From: Hyphomicrobiales bacterium
Lineage (GTDB): Bacteria; Pseudomonadota; Alphaproteobacteria; Rhizobiales; Xanthobacteraceae
Length of the DNA: 64,000 nt
Assembly: GCA_016713235.1 (NCBI GenBank)
Contig: JADJPN010000002.1
Span: 62,001 to 126,000 of the forward strand
Reading direction: 5' to 3'
Shown here piece by piece: positions 1-7,892 of this stretch. A program made the position numbers and the translations under genes. The notes below the pieces were generated by a model. It saw only the letters and a list, made by a program, of their open reading frames with translations, did not search any database and was not told the DNA's origin. Numbering within the stretch: the stretch's first letter is position 1; the number at the start of each line of letters is the position of its first letter.

Positions 1-459
1 GCCGCCGTACTGCTCGCGGCCGTTCCTCCCGGCGGCGTGTTTTCGACCTTAATGCGCCTGACGGCGAAGCATCCGCTTATCGTACTGCGGGCCAACGTTA
101 CTCTGAGCCTGCGCCCGCTGGTCGAGACGCCTGCGCTGGTCCGTGAGGCGTTTTTCTCGAAAACGATGAGCGAAGAAAAAGTGCAGCGCTACTGCGAGCG
201 GATGCAGGACAGATCCTATCGCGCTTTTCTCGACATGCTGATGCTCGATCTACGCAAGCCCGCGAGAATCAAGACGCCGCTGATGGTGATGGGAGGTTCG
301 GCCGATACTATTTTTATCCCGGAACAGGTTAGCGGCACCGCCACGTCCTACGGCGTGCCCGCGAAAATGTTTCCGGATGTCGCGCATGATATGATGCTCG
401 AGGACGGCTGGCAGCGTGTCGCGGACGCCATCATCGAATGGATCGGGCCGCGAGCCTAA
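1..459 (+). CDS. alpha/beta hydrolase, C-terminal part (5' end outside window)
   Basis: The reading frame is open from base 1, so the N-terminus and nucleophile region lie upstream of the window. The visible 152 codons start with VLLAAVPPGG and end in a typical alpha/beta-hydrolase C-terminal half: a cap-like helical stretch, then a strand carrying the probable acid (MVMGGSADTIFIP, with D near the GSAD motif), and the catalytic histidine in the segment PDVAHDMMLEDGW. The substrate cannot be told from the sequence. The family covers esterases, lipases and haloperoxidase-like enzymes. The stop at 457-459 is followed by a short non-coding stretch and a convergent small ORF. Confidence 0.75.
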   Translation, partial: AAVLLAAVPPGGVFSTLMRLTAKHPLIVLRANVTLSLRPLVETPALVREAFFSKTMSEEKVQRYCERMQDRSYRAFLDMLMLDLRKPARIKTPLMVMGGSADTIFIPEQVSGTATSYGVPAKMFPDVAHDMMLEDGWQRVADAIIEWIGPRA

Positions 460-513
460 CGATTACGCGCGCTTTTTCTGAGAGGCTGCCGAACAAGCGT
501 TGCGGCAAAAGAA

Positions 514-543
514 GACGCCGGAAAGCTTTGGCTTCCCGGCGTC
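514..543 (-). terminator. Rho-independent terminator of the 27-codon ORF
   Basis: This is an inverted repeat with GACGCCGG-type arms and a small T-rich loop. On the minus strand it is followed by TTCTTTTG. It lies 25 nt downstream of the minus-strand small ORF at 569-652 and could also serve the hydrolase from the other side. Confidence 0.6.
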
Positions 544-568
544 CCATCTATGAAATCTCAAATCTAGT

Positions 569-652
569 TCAGAGCATTCCGAGCAGGATCGCTCCGATGA
601 AGGCGAACGAGGCGAAGATGGCCAGTACGTCAATCCGGCGGGTGAGAAGCAT
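569..652 (-). CDS. 27-residue single-helix membrane protein (candidate)
   Basis: This minus-strand ORF has an ATG start, a Shine-Dalgarno-like AAAGGGGAGA about 7-9 nt upstream and a hairpin terminator downstream. The 27-residue product begins MLLTRRIDVLAIFASF and continues as a hydrophobic helix ending in GAILLGML. Two arginines before the helix fit an N-in membrane peptide. I do not recognise a named family. The RBS, helix and terminator together support it as a real gene. It could still be chance, and function is unknown. Confidence 0.5.
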   Translation of the reverse strand: MLLTRRIDVLAIFASFAFIGAILLGML

Positions 653-842
653 ATTCCGTCTCCCCTTTGGTTGAACTTGTCCCAAGGCTGCCAGCCGGCG
701 AGTCCCGTGGGAAGCGGAAAAATGAGCCTAAAGTCGAAGTCCGCTGATTAACGCCTGTCCATCAGGGTTGTTCCTGAGAAAAGGGTTGTGAAAAAGGTAA
801 TTAGGCACCGATAATTTTGCCTGTCTTTTCCTCAGAAGTGGC

Positions 843-873
843 GAAGGCCCGGCAGTCGTCCCGCCGGGCCTTC
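843..873 (-). terminator. hairpin downstream of RNase P RNA
   Basis: A GC-rich inverted repeat (GAAGGCCCGGC on one arm, its complement on the other) starts 9 nt beyond the 3' end of the RNase P RNA on the minus strand. There is no clear U-tract, so it may act as a weak terminator or a 3'-end stabiliser. Confidence 0.45.
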
Positions 874-881
874 TCAGTCTT

Positions 882-1257
882 GATATCAGCCGGCCTGTAA
901 GCCGGGTTCTGTATGGCGGGGTTGCCCCCACGTGGCAGCCATTCCTCTGGGGCGTTTGTCGCCAAACGCCTCGAGCAGCCAACCCGGATGACTGGTCCGA
1001 AGAGAACCGGCGTAAAGCCGCGTCATCCCTATTTGGCTTTGCTCCCGGTGGGGTTTGCCGTGCCGCTCCTGTTACCAGGCGCGCGGTGCGCTCTTACCGC
1101 ACCTTTTCACCCTTACCCGGTCCGCGGAGCGCGGCGGTTCGTTCTCTGTGGCACTTTCCCTGGGGTCGCCCCCGCCGGACGTTATCCGGCACCGTTTCTC
1201 CGTGGAGCCCGGACTTTCCTCGAAGCTTTCGCTCCGCGGCTGCCCGGCCGACTGACG
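882..1257 (-). ncRNA. rnpB: RNase P RNA (class A, alphaproteobacterial)
   Basis: The catalytic RNA of ribonuclease P matures tRNA 5' ends. The minus strand carries the hallmark conserved blocks in order: GAGGAAAGTCCGGGCTCC (CR I), GGGTAAGGGTGAAAAGGTGC (CR II region), CGGTAAGAGCGCACCG, GGTAACAGGAGCGGCAC, then AGAGGAATGGCTGCC near the 3' side and a closing ACAGAACCCGGCTTACAGG block. The length, about 376 nt, suits alphaproteobacterial members. The ends are set by the pairing of the terminal CAGTCGGCCG/CGGCTGAT arms and by the promoter just upstream, so each end may be off by a few bases. Confidence 0.95.
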
Positions 1258-1262
1258 AAATC

Positions 1263-1291
1263 TAGATGGGCTTGTGTTCGCGCGCGGTCAA
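1263..1291 (-). promoter_or_regulatory. sigma-70-type promoter of rnpB
   Basis: Reading the minus strand, TTGACC (1291-1286) is followed by a 17-nt spacer and CATCTA (1268-1263). This places the start about 6 nt before the RNase P RNA 5' end. Confidence 0.55.
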
Positions 1292-1351
1292 GAAAAATGG
1301 CGCGGACGTTTCCATCCGCGCCGGAGCATCGTGAACGAAATACTTCGATGC

Positions 1352-1993
1352 TTAATTTGCAGAAGCCATGTGCGCTTTTACCTTCGCGCAATACGCATGG
1401 TTCGCGGCGTTCGGTTGAGTCACGGCATGGCCGCCCTGATACTTCATCACCGCGCCGCAGGGCGTGGATCCGCCGAGTTTCCAGGCCATCGCCAGATACT
1501 TCATGCCCCACTTCAGATTGGTGTCGGGCTCGTAGAGTTCTTCACGCGTGCCGGTGAAACCGATACCGCGCGCGGTCTCAAACTTGATCTGCATGAGACC
1601 GACTTCGCGCTGGCGGCCGGTCGCGCGCGGATTGAAATTGCTTTCGATCCGCACGATCGCGCGGGCAAAACCCGCAGGAAGACCGTTTGCGGAAGCATGT
1701 TTGTCGACCAGTGCGAGCACCGGCGCGAGATCGCCAGCCGGAGCGGGCGCGAGCACGGGCTCAAGAGCCGCGCGTCGTTTGGGATTCTCGGAAGGGACCA
1801 AGCCAGCCCATGCATTCTTGTCGATGGCCGCGACCTGATCAGGCGCCGCGGCGGGCGCTTCGTCGGCGGTCTGCGCGGTATTGAATTCGTCGTTCAGAAA
1901 TTGGCGAACAGGATTTTCTTCCGCAGCGGCAGGGTAGACGCTCACTACGGCGGCGAGTGCTGCCATAGGTAACGCCAGTCGGAATAGTTTCAT
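1352..1993 (-). CDS. lytic transglycosylase, SLT domain
   Basis: This is a periplasmic peptidoglycan-cleaving enzyme of 213 residues. An N-terminal signal peptide (MKLFRLALPMAALAAVV, cleavage likely after YPAAA, residues 21-25) precedes a linker rich in A/P and a C-terminal SLT domain. Visible motifs are RIESNFNP with the catalytic Glu at residue 117, then EVGLMQIKF, the NLKWGMKYLA block and the YQGGH segment, all in the usual order. The ATG at 1993 is preferred because AAGGAA precedes it by about 10 nt; a longer in-frame start upstream lacks a signal peptide. It sits next to an amidase gene in the same orientation, which suggests a small wall-remodelling pair. Confidence 0.88.
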   Translation of the reverse strand: MKLFRLALPMAALAAVVSVYPAAAEENPVRQFLNDEFNTAQTADEAPAAAPDQVAAIDKNAWAGLVPSENPKRRAALEPVLAPAPAGDLAPVLALVDKHASANGLPAGFARAIVRIESNFNPRATGRQREVGLMQIKFETARGIGFTGTREELYEPDTNLKWGMKYLAMAWKLGGSTPCGAVMKYQGGHAVTQPNAANHAYCAKVKAHMASAN

Positions 1994-2152
1994 ATTGAGT
2001 GGATTCCTTGATCCCCGTAATCGATTGGCCGAGAGATGCCACGGGAAATGGGGCCACAATCTGTCAAAACGCCAATAAAAGCCCCGTGGCGTCCGCTTTG
2101 CCGCAGATCGTTCCAGCCAGTTCCAGTTATATTCCAGCGATCGGAACCTTAC

Positions 2153-2908
2153 TCAAATTGGCCGCGATGCGAGCAGGCGCTCCAGCGTGCGCAGGGTCGA
2201 GTGATCGGCGATGCCGTCAACGAGGCTTGGCCGGAAGTGCCGTTGAAATGCCGTGACCACCGCGGTGGTTAATTCATCGAACTCGCCGTTTGTCGGCACG
2301 CCGTAACCATATTCCGCCAGTGCGGCCTGCATCGCCAATACGGCGGCACCGTTATCGCCGGGCTGGAGAAGCGCGCCTTCGCGGATCGCGAACGGTGCGA
2401 TCCAGTGGCCGATGCCCGCCTCGGCAAGCGGCTCCCAGGGAAATTTCTCGCCGGGATCTTGTTTGCGCGTCGGCGCAACATCCGAATGCGCGAGCACGCG
2501 CGTCGGGCGAATGTTGTGGCGCGCGACAATGTCGAAGCAGAGATGAATCACCGCTTCGATCTGCTCTTCGGGAAAATCACGATAGCCGTGTTCGTGGCCG
2601 GGGTTGACGATCTCGATTCCGATCGAGCGCGAGTTGATGTCGGTGGTGCCTTCCCATGACGAGACGCCGGCATGATGGCCGCGCACACTTTCCGGGACGA
2701 GTTGCGTGATCGCGCCGCTTTCATCCACGAAGTAGTGCGAGGAGACCTTGCTTTCCGGATTGCAGAGCCATTTGAGGGCGCTCTCGCCGGTCGGCATGCC
2801 GGTGTAGTGCAACAGCAGAATGTCCGGCGCGCAGGCGCGCTCGCTCACATTAGGCGAGGGCGAGACTGCGGTGACGCAGTGCGAATCGGGTTCGAAGTTC
2901 TTCTGCAC
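2153..2908 (-). CDS. N-acetylmuramoyl-L-alanine amidase (amidase_2) with peptidoglycan-binding domain
   Basis: This enzyme cleaves the MurNAc-L-Ala bond of peptidoglycan or muropeptides. The 251-residue protein has an amidase_2 (AmpD/AmiD-like) domain at about 25-165, with the zinc-binding set LLLHYTG (His34) and AHSDVAPTRKQDPG (His141 and Asp151). A PG_binding_1-like repeat follows at about 185-248. The start is GTG. No clear signal peptide or lipobox is visible, so a cytoplasmic AmpD-like recycling role and an envelope AmiD-like role are both possible; the binding domain favours the latter. It is divergent from the DUF2339 gene and lies upstream of the transglycosylase gene. Confidence 0.85.
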   Translation of the reverse strand: MQKNFEPDSHCVTAVSPSPNVSERACAPDILLLHYTGMPTGESALKWLCNPESKVSSHYFVDESGAITQLVPESVRGHHAGVSSWEGTTDINSRSIGIEIVNPGHEHGYRDFPEEQIEAVIHLCFDIVARHNIRPTRVLAHSDVAPTRKQDPGEKFPWEPLAEAGIGHWIAPFAIREGALLQPGDNGAAVLAMQAALAEYGYGVPTNGEFDELTTAVVTAFQRHFRPSLVDGIADHSTLRTLERLLASRPI

Positions 2909-3040
2909 GGCGGTTTTCGCTCTTCTTATCTACAGCTCGCAATTCCACTTCTGCCACGCTTTCACAAGGGGGTGAGGTGGCTTCGCTTCGTATGTCCACT
3001 GCGATAGCATCGCAGCTCTTTGAATGGACGGGGAAGTCCG

Positions 3041-5773
3041 ATGGAATGGGCGCTGCTGGGGCTCTTGGTTCTTGCGCTGCCGGTGATGGCAATCATCGCC
3101 TTCTTCAAATCGCTCTCGCAGGGCGGACAGCTTCGCAACATCGATCTTCGCTTGCGCGAGATCGAGAAGAAGCTCGGCATAGAAGCGCCGTCGCCGCTCG
3201 TCGTGGCGCCACGTCCGCCTCGCGCGCCCGCTGCCTCGGCTCCGGCTGCGAGCGTCGGCGAGAAGCCCTCGGCGCTCGGTACGCCGGCAACGCCACCGGC
3301 AGTTGAAGCCGCCGCTCCGTCGGCAACACCATCCGCGCCGCCGCCGCGCATCCCGCGTCCGCAGGTAGCGTCGAAGCCAGCGAGCGGGACCAGTTTTGAA
3401 GAACAGTTCGGCACGCGCTGGGTCGTGTGGGTCGGCGGACTTGCTCTCGCCCTCGGCGGCATCTTCCTCGTGCGCTATTCGATTGAAGCCGGGTTGATCG
3501 GTCCCGGCTTGCGCGTTTTCTTCGGCGCGTTGCTCGCGGTGGCACTGATTGCCGCCGGTGAATGGATGCGGCGGAAAGAAAACAAGTCCGATGTCGCGGG
3601 CGTTCCGACCGCCCATGTTCCGAGCATTCTCACCGCGGCCGGAACGACGGTCGCATTCGCGACCGTGTACGCGGCTTACGCGCTCTACGGATTTCTTTCG
3701 CCGGCAGCCGCCTTCATCGCGCTTGGCGCGGTTGCGCTCGCAACGCTTGCCGCGGCGCTGCTGCACGGCCCGATGCTCGCGGGTCTCGGACTGATCGGCG
3801 CGTACGTTACGCCGATGCTGGTATCGAGCGAAGCGCCGAATTACTGGGCGCTCTATATCTATCTCGCGGTCGTGACCGCCGCGGCGTTCGCGCTTGCGCG
3901 GGCGCGACTGTGGCGCTGGCTCGCGATCACGGCGGTCGGGTTTGCAGTCTTCTGGATGCTGCCCGGTATCGACGACTTCGCGCGCGATGCGCTGATGCCG
4001 CATGTCTTCCACGGCGTTGTCGGCTATGCGCTCGCAGCCGCATTGATCGTATCCGGTCTTTACTACGGGCCTTCCGCTGTGCCGGGCAAAGTCGATGGGA
4101 TTTCTTCCGGGGCGCTCACCGGCTATCTGGTGGCGGTCGCGTTCCTGGTGGTTGCGCGCAATCACGAAACGCTGGCGCTTTATGCTTTTGCTATTCTCTG
4201 CGCAGCAACGATCGCGATTGCGTGGCGCGCGGAATCGGCAACAGGTGCAGTGCCGGCCGCTGCCATTCTTGCTGCGCTAGTGATCGCGCAATGGGCAGTG
4301 GAAATCAGTGTCGGAAGCCCGCTGGCAGCGCCTGGGCCGCTTGCCGGAAACATTCCTGAGCTGCCGCGCGCAACCTTCGGTTCGCATCTGTGGCTCGGCG
4401 GGGCGCTTGCTGCATTATTCGGCGCTGCCGGTTTCCTCGTGCAAGAGCGCACGAAAAGTACAACGCAGTCGATCCTGTGGGCTGCGGCGGCCGTCATTGC
4501 GCCGATCGCGATCATGGCCGCGCTTTATTACCGGATCGCGGTGTGGGAGCGCTCGATCCCGTTCGCGGGGGTCGCACTCGCGCTCGCGGCGCTGTTTGCT
4601 TACGCAACGGAAGCGCTTTCGAAACGCGCGGCGAACCCGGGCTCGGCGTCCGCCGCAGCGATCTTTGCGACAGGTTCAATTATCTCGCTCGCACTGGCGC
4701 TTACCTTCGCGCTCGAAAAGGGCTGGCTCACCGTTTCGCTGGCATTGATGGCCGCAGGTATCGCTTATGTGGAGAGCAAGCGGCCGCTGCTGTTCCTGCG
4801 CTGGCTGGCCGCCGCGGCATGCGTGCTTGTTATGCTGCGCATCGCGTATGACCCTCGCATCGTCGGCGGCGATCTCGGCACCACGCCGATCTTCAACTGG
4901 CTCCTGTGGGGTTATGGCGTTCCGGCGATTTCGTTCTGGGTTGCGGGATGGCTGCTTCGCAAGCGCGCGGACGATCTTCCGTCGCGCTTCGCGGATTCGC
5001 TCGCCATTCTCTTTACCGCGCTCTTCTTCTCGCTCCAGATCCGCCACTACATCAACGGCGGCGACATCTATAAGGACGCCGCGCCCTTCGCCGAGCTTGC
5101 GATGCATGTCATCGTTGGCCTTACGATGACGATCGGGCTCGAACGCACGCGCATGGTGACGAAGAACATCGTGCACGATCTTGGTGCACGCATTATTGCG
5201 GGCCTGAGCTTTCTTGCGATCTATCTCGGTCTGCTCTCGTTCCAGAATCCGTTTTTCTCCGGCGAGCCGATATTGGGCGGGCGCTATATCAATCTTCTGA
5301 CGCTCGGCTATCTCGTGCCCGCGGTTCTCGCGGGCATTCTTGCGGTGGTCTATCAAAAGACGCGGAACGAAACTTATCGCGGTGTCGCCGGCATCACCGC
5401 GATCGTGCTCGCGATGGCCTATCTCACGCTTCAGGTCCGCTTCCTGTTTCAGGGGGCGCAACTCGATCGCTTCGGCGCGTCGGATGCTGAGCTCTACACG
5501 TACTCAGCCGTGTGGCTCGCGTTCTCGGTGTTGCTACTTCTGATCGGCATCGTGCGGCAGTCGAAACCGGTGCGGCTTGCGTCAGCCGCGGTCATGCTCG
5601 CCACCATCGCCAAGGTCTTCTTCATCGACCTTGCGGGGTTGACGGGCGTCTGGCGGGCGTTGTCCTTCATCGGCCTCGGTGCCGTGCTCGTCGGGATCGG
5701 GCTGCTTTATCAACGGCTCCTGTTCCCGAAGCGCCCGGCGCCACTGGCCGTACCCTCGCAAACCGAATCTTAA
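3041..5773 (+). CDS. DUF2339 polytopic membrane protein
   Basis: A protein of about 910 residues. A first membrane helix (MEWALLGLLVLALPVMAII) is followed by a short charged stretch with coiled-coil potential (LRNIDLRLREIEKKLG), a long Ala/Pro-rich linker (about residues 50-115), the conserved block FEEQFGTRWVVWVGGLALALGG, and then some 20 or more hydrophobic segments to the C-terminus. This layout is that of DUF2339, whose function is not established. The ATG at 3041 is chosen because GGGGAAG precedes it by 6 nt; a TTG 21 nt upstream is also possible. It is transcribed away from the amidase gene. Confidence 0.85.
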   Translation: MEWALLGLLVLALPVMAIIAFFKSLSQGGQLRNIDLRLREIEKKLGIEAPSPLVVAPRPPRAPAASAPAASVGEKPSALGTPATPPAVEAAAPSATPSAPPPRIPRPQVASKPASGTSFEEQFGTRWVVWVGGLALALGGIFLVRYSIEAGLIGPGLRVFFGALLAVALIAAGEWMRRKENKSDVAGVPTAHVPSILTAAGTTVAFATVYAAYALYGFLSPAAAFIALGAVALATLAAALLHGPMLAGLGLIGAYVTPMLVSSEAPNYWALYIYLAVVTAAAFALARARLWRWLAITAVGFAVFWMLPGIDDFARDALMPHVFHGVVGYALAAALIVSGLYYGPSAVPGKVDGISSGALTGYLVAVAFLVVARNHETLALYAFAILCAATIAIAWRAESATGAVPAAAILAALVIAQWAVEISVGSPLAAPGPLAGNIPELPRATFGSHLWLGGALAALFGAAGFLVQERTKSTTQSILWAAAAVIAPIAIMAALYYRIAVWERSIPFAGVALALAALFAYATEALSKRAANPGSASAAAIFATGSIISLALALTFALEKGWLTVSLALMAAGIAYVESKRPLLFLRWLAAAACVLVMLRIAYDPRIVGGDLGTTPIFNWLLWGYGVPAISFWVAGWLLRKRADDLPSRFADSLAILFTALFFSLQIRHYINGGDIYKDAAPFAELAMHVIVGLTMTIGLERTRMVTKNIVHDLGARIIAGLSFLAIYLGLLSFQNPFFSGEPILGGRYINLLTLGYLVPAVLAGILAVVYQKTRNETYRGVAGITAIVLAMAYLTLQVRFLFQGAQLDRFGASDAELYTYSAVWLAFSVLLLLIGIVRQSKPVRLASAAVMLATIAKVFFIDLAGLTGVWRALSFIGLGAVLVGIGLLYQRLLFPKRPAPLAVPSQTES

Positions 5774-5864
5774 GGCTTACGGCGCGTTAATCGCCTGTGG
5801 AGAAGCCGTGCTTTTGCGCGGCCTCTCTCCATTTGGCGTGCCGCGTTCGTTGACGACCATAGGG

Positions 5865-5889
5865 TCCCATGTTATCCCAAATTATCCCG
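5865..5889 (-). promoter_or_regulatory. candidate MraZ operator: three TGGGA-type repeats at 10-nt period
   Basis: On the minus strand the sequence reads GGGATAATTT, GGGATAACAT, GGGACCC. GGGA recurs exactly every 10 nt, preceded by C, T and T, which matches the TGGG(N) repeats with 5-nt spacers known for MraZ binding. It lies 116 nt upstream of the mraZ start, as expected for MraZ autoregulation of the dcw operon. The match is by eye only. Confidence 0.6.
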
Positions 5890-6004
5890 CTCCGGTTTGA
5901 GGCCGATCCGGTGGGGTGGCGAGAGCGCTTCTCGCTGCTCCCGAGTTCGCGTTCCTTGGGACGTTCCTCCGGGGTTGGGTGGTGTCGTTGCGTTCGGTGT
6001 TCCG

Positions 6005-6478
6005 ATGAACCGCTTTTTGTCGACATTCACGATGCGACTGGACGTCAAAGGCAGAGTCTCCATTCCCGCGCCGTTCCGTGCCGTGCTTGCGCGCGACGGG
6101 CACGAAGGCTTGCATTGTCATCCGGGGCTCGACCGGCCGGCGGTGGACGCGGGTGGCTCGGCGCTGATTTCGGAAATCGAATCCCTGATCGATCGCTATC
6201 CGCCGTTCTCGGAGGAGCGCGAGGAATTCTCCGCGGCCTTGTTCGGACGCAGCGAAACGCTGAAGCCAGACTCGGAAGGCCGCATCGTTTTGACCGACTC
6301 GCTGAAAGCGCACGCGCAGATTTCGGACGCGGTGACCTTCGTGGGTCTTGGGCACAAGTTTCAGATGTGGGAGCCGGCGCGCTTCCAATCGCATTTAGCG
6401 GAAGCGACCGAGAAAGTGCGCGCCTTCAAGCGGGCACTCGGTGCTTCAGGGAAACCTTCCGGAGCATCGTCGGGATGA
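6005..6478 (+). CDS. mraZ: transcriptional regulator MraZ
   Basis: This is the first gene of the dcw cluster, coding for 157 residues. It carries two AbrB-like MraZ half domains: the first around FTMRLDVKGRVSIPAPFRAVL, the second around LKPDSEGRIVLTDSLKAHA. MraZ is a ring-forming DNA-binding regulator that represses its own operon in characterised bacteria. The ATG at 6005 gives the normal family N-terminus MNRFLSTF. Its stop overlaps rsmH in an ATGA arrangement. A cluster of three matching repeats lies upstream at 5865-5889. Confidence 0.93.
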   Translation: MNRFLSTFTMRLDVKGRVSIPAPFRAVLARDGHEGLHCHPGLDRPAVDAGGSALISEIESLIDRYPPFSEEREEFSAALFGRSETLKPDSEGRIVLTDSLKAHAQISDAVTFVGLGHKFQMWEPARFQSHLAEATEKVRAFKRALGASGKPSGASSG

Positions 6479-7509
6479 TCGCGGGCCGCAGCCGCCCGGA
6501 AACGGGCGCTGCTGGCGGACCGGCTCGCCATCTTCCCGTGATGCTCCGGGAGGTCGTTTCCTCCCTCAAACCAAAAGACGGCGGCAAATATATCGACGCG
6601 ACCTTCGGCGCGGGCGGACACTCGCGTGCGTTGCTTGCAGCAGCCGATTGCAAAGTGCTCGGCTTCGATCGCGATCCGCGCACGGTTGCCGGCTCTTTCG
6701 GGGTCGTCAGTGAATTCGGTGGGCGTCTGACGGTGGTCGAAGCGAATTTTTCCGAGATGCTGGAGATTGCGCCGCGCCACGGTTTCGATCAGGTGGACGG
6801 CATTCTGTTCGACTTCGGCGTCTCCTCGATGCAGCTTGACGAAGCCGCGCGCGGATTCTCGTTCCGCTTCGACGGGCCGCTGGACATGCGCATGAGCGCA
6901 AAGGGCATCAGCGCTGCGGATGTCGTCAACAAATTCGAAGAGCGTGAACTGGCGCGCATCATCTCCGCGCTCGGCGAAGAGAAGAAAGCAAAGTTCGTCG
7001 CACGCGCGATTATCGAGGCGCGCAAAGAAAAAGAAATCACGACGACGGCTGAGCTGGCGAAGATTGCGCGCGAGGCGATCCACTCGAAGCCAGGCGACAT
7101 CGATGCCGCGACACGGACATTTCAGGCGCTGCGCATTTACGTGAACGACGAGCTCGGCGAGATCGGCAAGGGATTGATCGCAGCCGAGCAACTTCTGAAA
7201 ACCGGCGGTACGCTCGCGGCAATTTCTTTTCATTCGCTTGAAGATCGCCTGGTGAAGACGTTCATTACATCGCGTTCGCAGGCGCCCGCGACTTCGCGGC
7301 ATGCGCCGGAAGTAAAAGTTGCGCCTTCCAGCTTCAAGGCAGTGCAGCGCAAAGCGCTGGTTGCAGGCGAGGAAGAAGTGAGAATGAATCCGCGCTCGCG
7401 TTCGGCGAAGCTGCGCGTTGCCGAGCGCACGGATGCGCCGGCGCATTATGGCGATCCGCTTGAAGCGTTACTTGCGAAAGTGCCGTCGCTCGACGGGGAG
7501 GCGCGTTGA
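6475..7509 (+). CDS. rsmH: 16S rRNA (cytosine1402-N4)-methyltransferase
   Basis: RsmH (MraW) uses SAM to methylate N4 of C1402 in the ribosomal P site. The 344-residue protein shows the SAM-binding motif ATFGAGGHSRALL, the catalytic/RNA motif ILFDFGVSSMQLDEA followed by GFSFRFDGPLDMRM, and late motifs ISFHSLEDRLVK and NPRSRSAKLR. The ATG at 6475 overlaps the mraZ stop (ATGA), and its stop overlaps the ftsL start, so translation is probably coupled. The upstream frame is open but lacks family sequence. Confidence 0.94.
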   Translation: MIAGRSRPETGAAGGPARHLPVMLREVVSSLKPKDGGKYIDATFGAGGHSRALLAAADCKVLGFDRDPRTVAGSFGVVSEFGGRLTVVEANFSEMLEIAPRHGFDQVDGILFDFGVSSMQLDEAARGFSFRFDGPLDMRMSAKGISAADVVNKFEERELARIISALGEEKKAKFVARAIIEARKEKEITTTAELAKIAREAIHSKPGDIDAATRTFQALRIYVNDELGEIGKGLIAAEQLLKTGGTLAAISFHSLEDRLVKTFITSRSQAPATSRHAPEVKVAPSSFKAVQRKALVAGEEEVRMNPRSRSAKLRVAERTDAPAHYGDPLEALLAKVPSLDGEAR

Positions 7510-7892
7510 TGTTGCGCCTCATTCACTGTCTGATGGTGATGTTCCTGATCGGCTGCGCCGGTTACGTCTATGACATCAAGTATCGCGCGACCGGCGAGGC
7601 GCAGCAGGTGCAGAAGCTGCGCAATGAAATCCGCAACGAAAAAGACCGCATCGCGACCGCGCGCGCGGACTGGTCGAAGCTCGCTTCGCCCGACCGTGTG
7701 CAGGAGCTTGCAGTGCGTCACCTGAAGATGAAGCCGGTCGAAGCCCGCCGTTTTGGCAGTGTCAGCACGCTGCTGGAACGGCCAAAGCCCACCGACCCCA
7801 TCGGCGACGTTTTGCAAACGCTGCCTGAGCCGCAGGCAAATTCGAATGAAGTGCCCGATCAGGAGCCGACAGGCTCCGTGGAGCAACAGTAA
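7509..7892 (+). CDS. ftsL: cell division protein FtsL-like
   Basis: A small bitopic protein of 127 residues: a short cytoplasmic tail, one N-terminal helix (LIHCLMVMFLIGCAGYVY), then a coiled-coil-like stretch (AQQVQKLRNEIRNEKDRIATARADW) and the FtsL-like LASPDRVQELAVRHLKM segment. The C-terminus is Pro/Gln-rich. In other bacteria FtsL, with FtsB and FtsQ, links the divisome to FtsW/FtsI. The assignment rests on topology and on the position between rsmH and ftsI. Starts and stops overlap by 1 nt on both sides. Confidence 0.85.
   Translation: MLRLIHCLMVMFLIGCAGYVYDIKYRATGEAQQVQKLRNEIRNEKDRIATARADWSKLASPDRVQELAVRHLKMKPVEARRFGSVSTLLERPKPTDPIGDVLQTLPEPQANSNEVPDQEPTGSVEQQ

Noticed and set aside
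1182..2059. Several long plus- and minus-strand frames overlapping RNase P RNA and the transglycosylase gene
   Set aside because: They are shadows of GC-rich sequence. They lack RBSs and family motifs and are rich in Arg/Pro/Ser.
2930..4165. 411-codon minus-strand frame antisense to the DUF2339 gene
   Set aside because: The product is almost wholly Arg/Glu/Asp/His with no domain; it is the typical reverse-frame shadow of a membrane protein gene.
5900..6000. Additional TGGG words on the plus strand close to mraZ as the MraZ box
   Set aside because: They are not evenly spaced; the 5865-5889 set has the exact 10-nt period.
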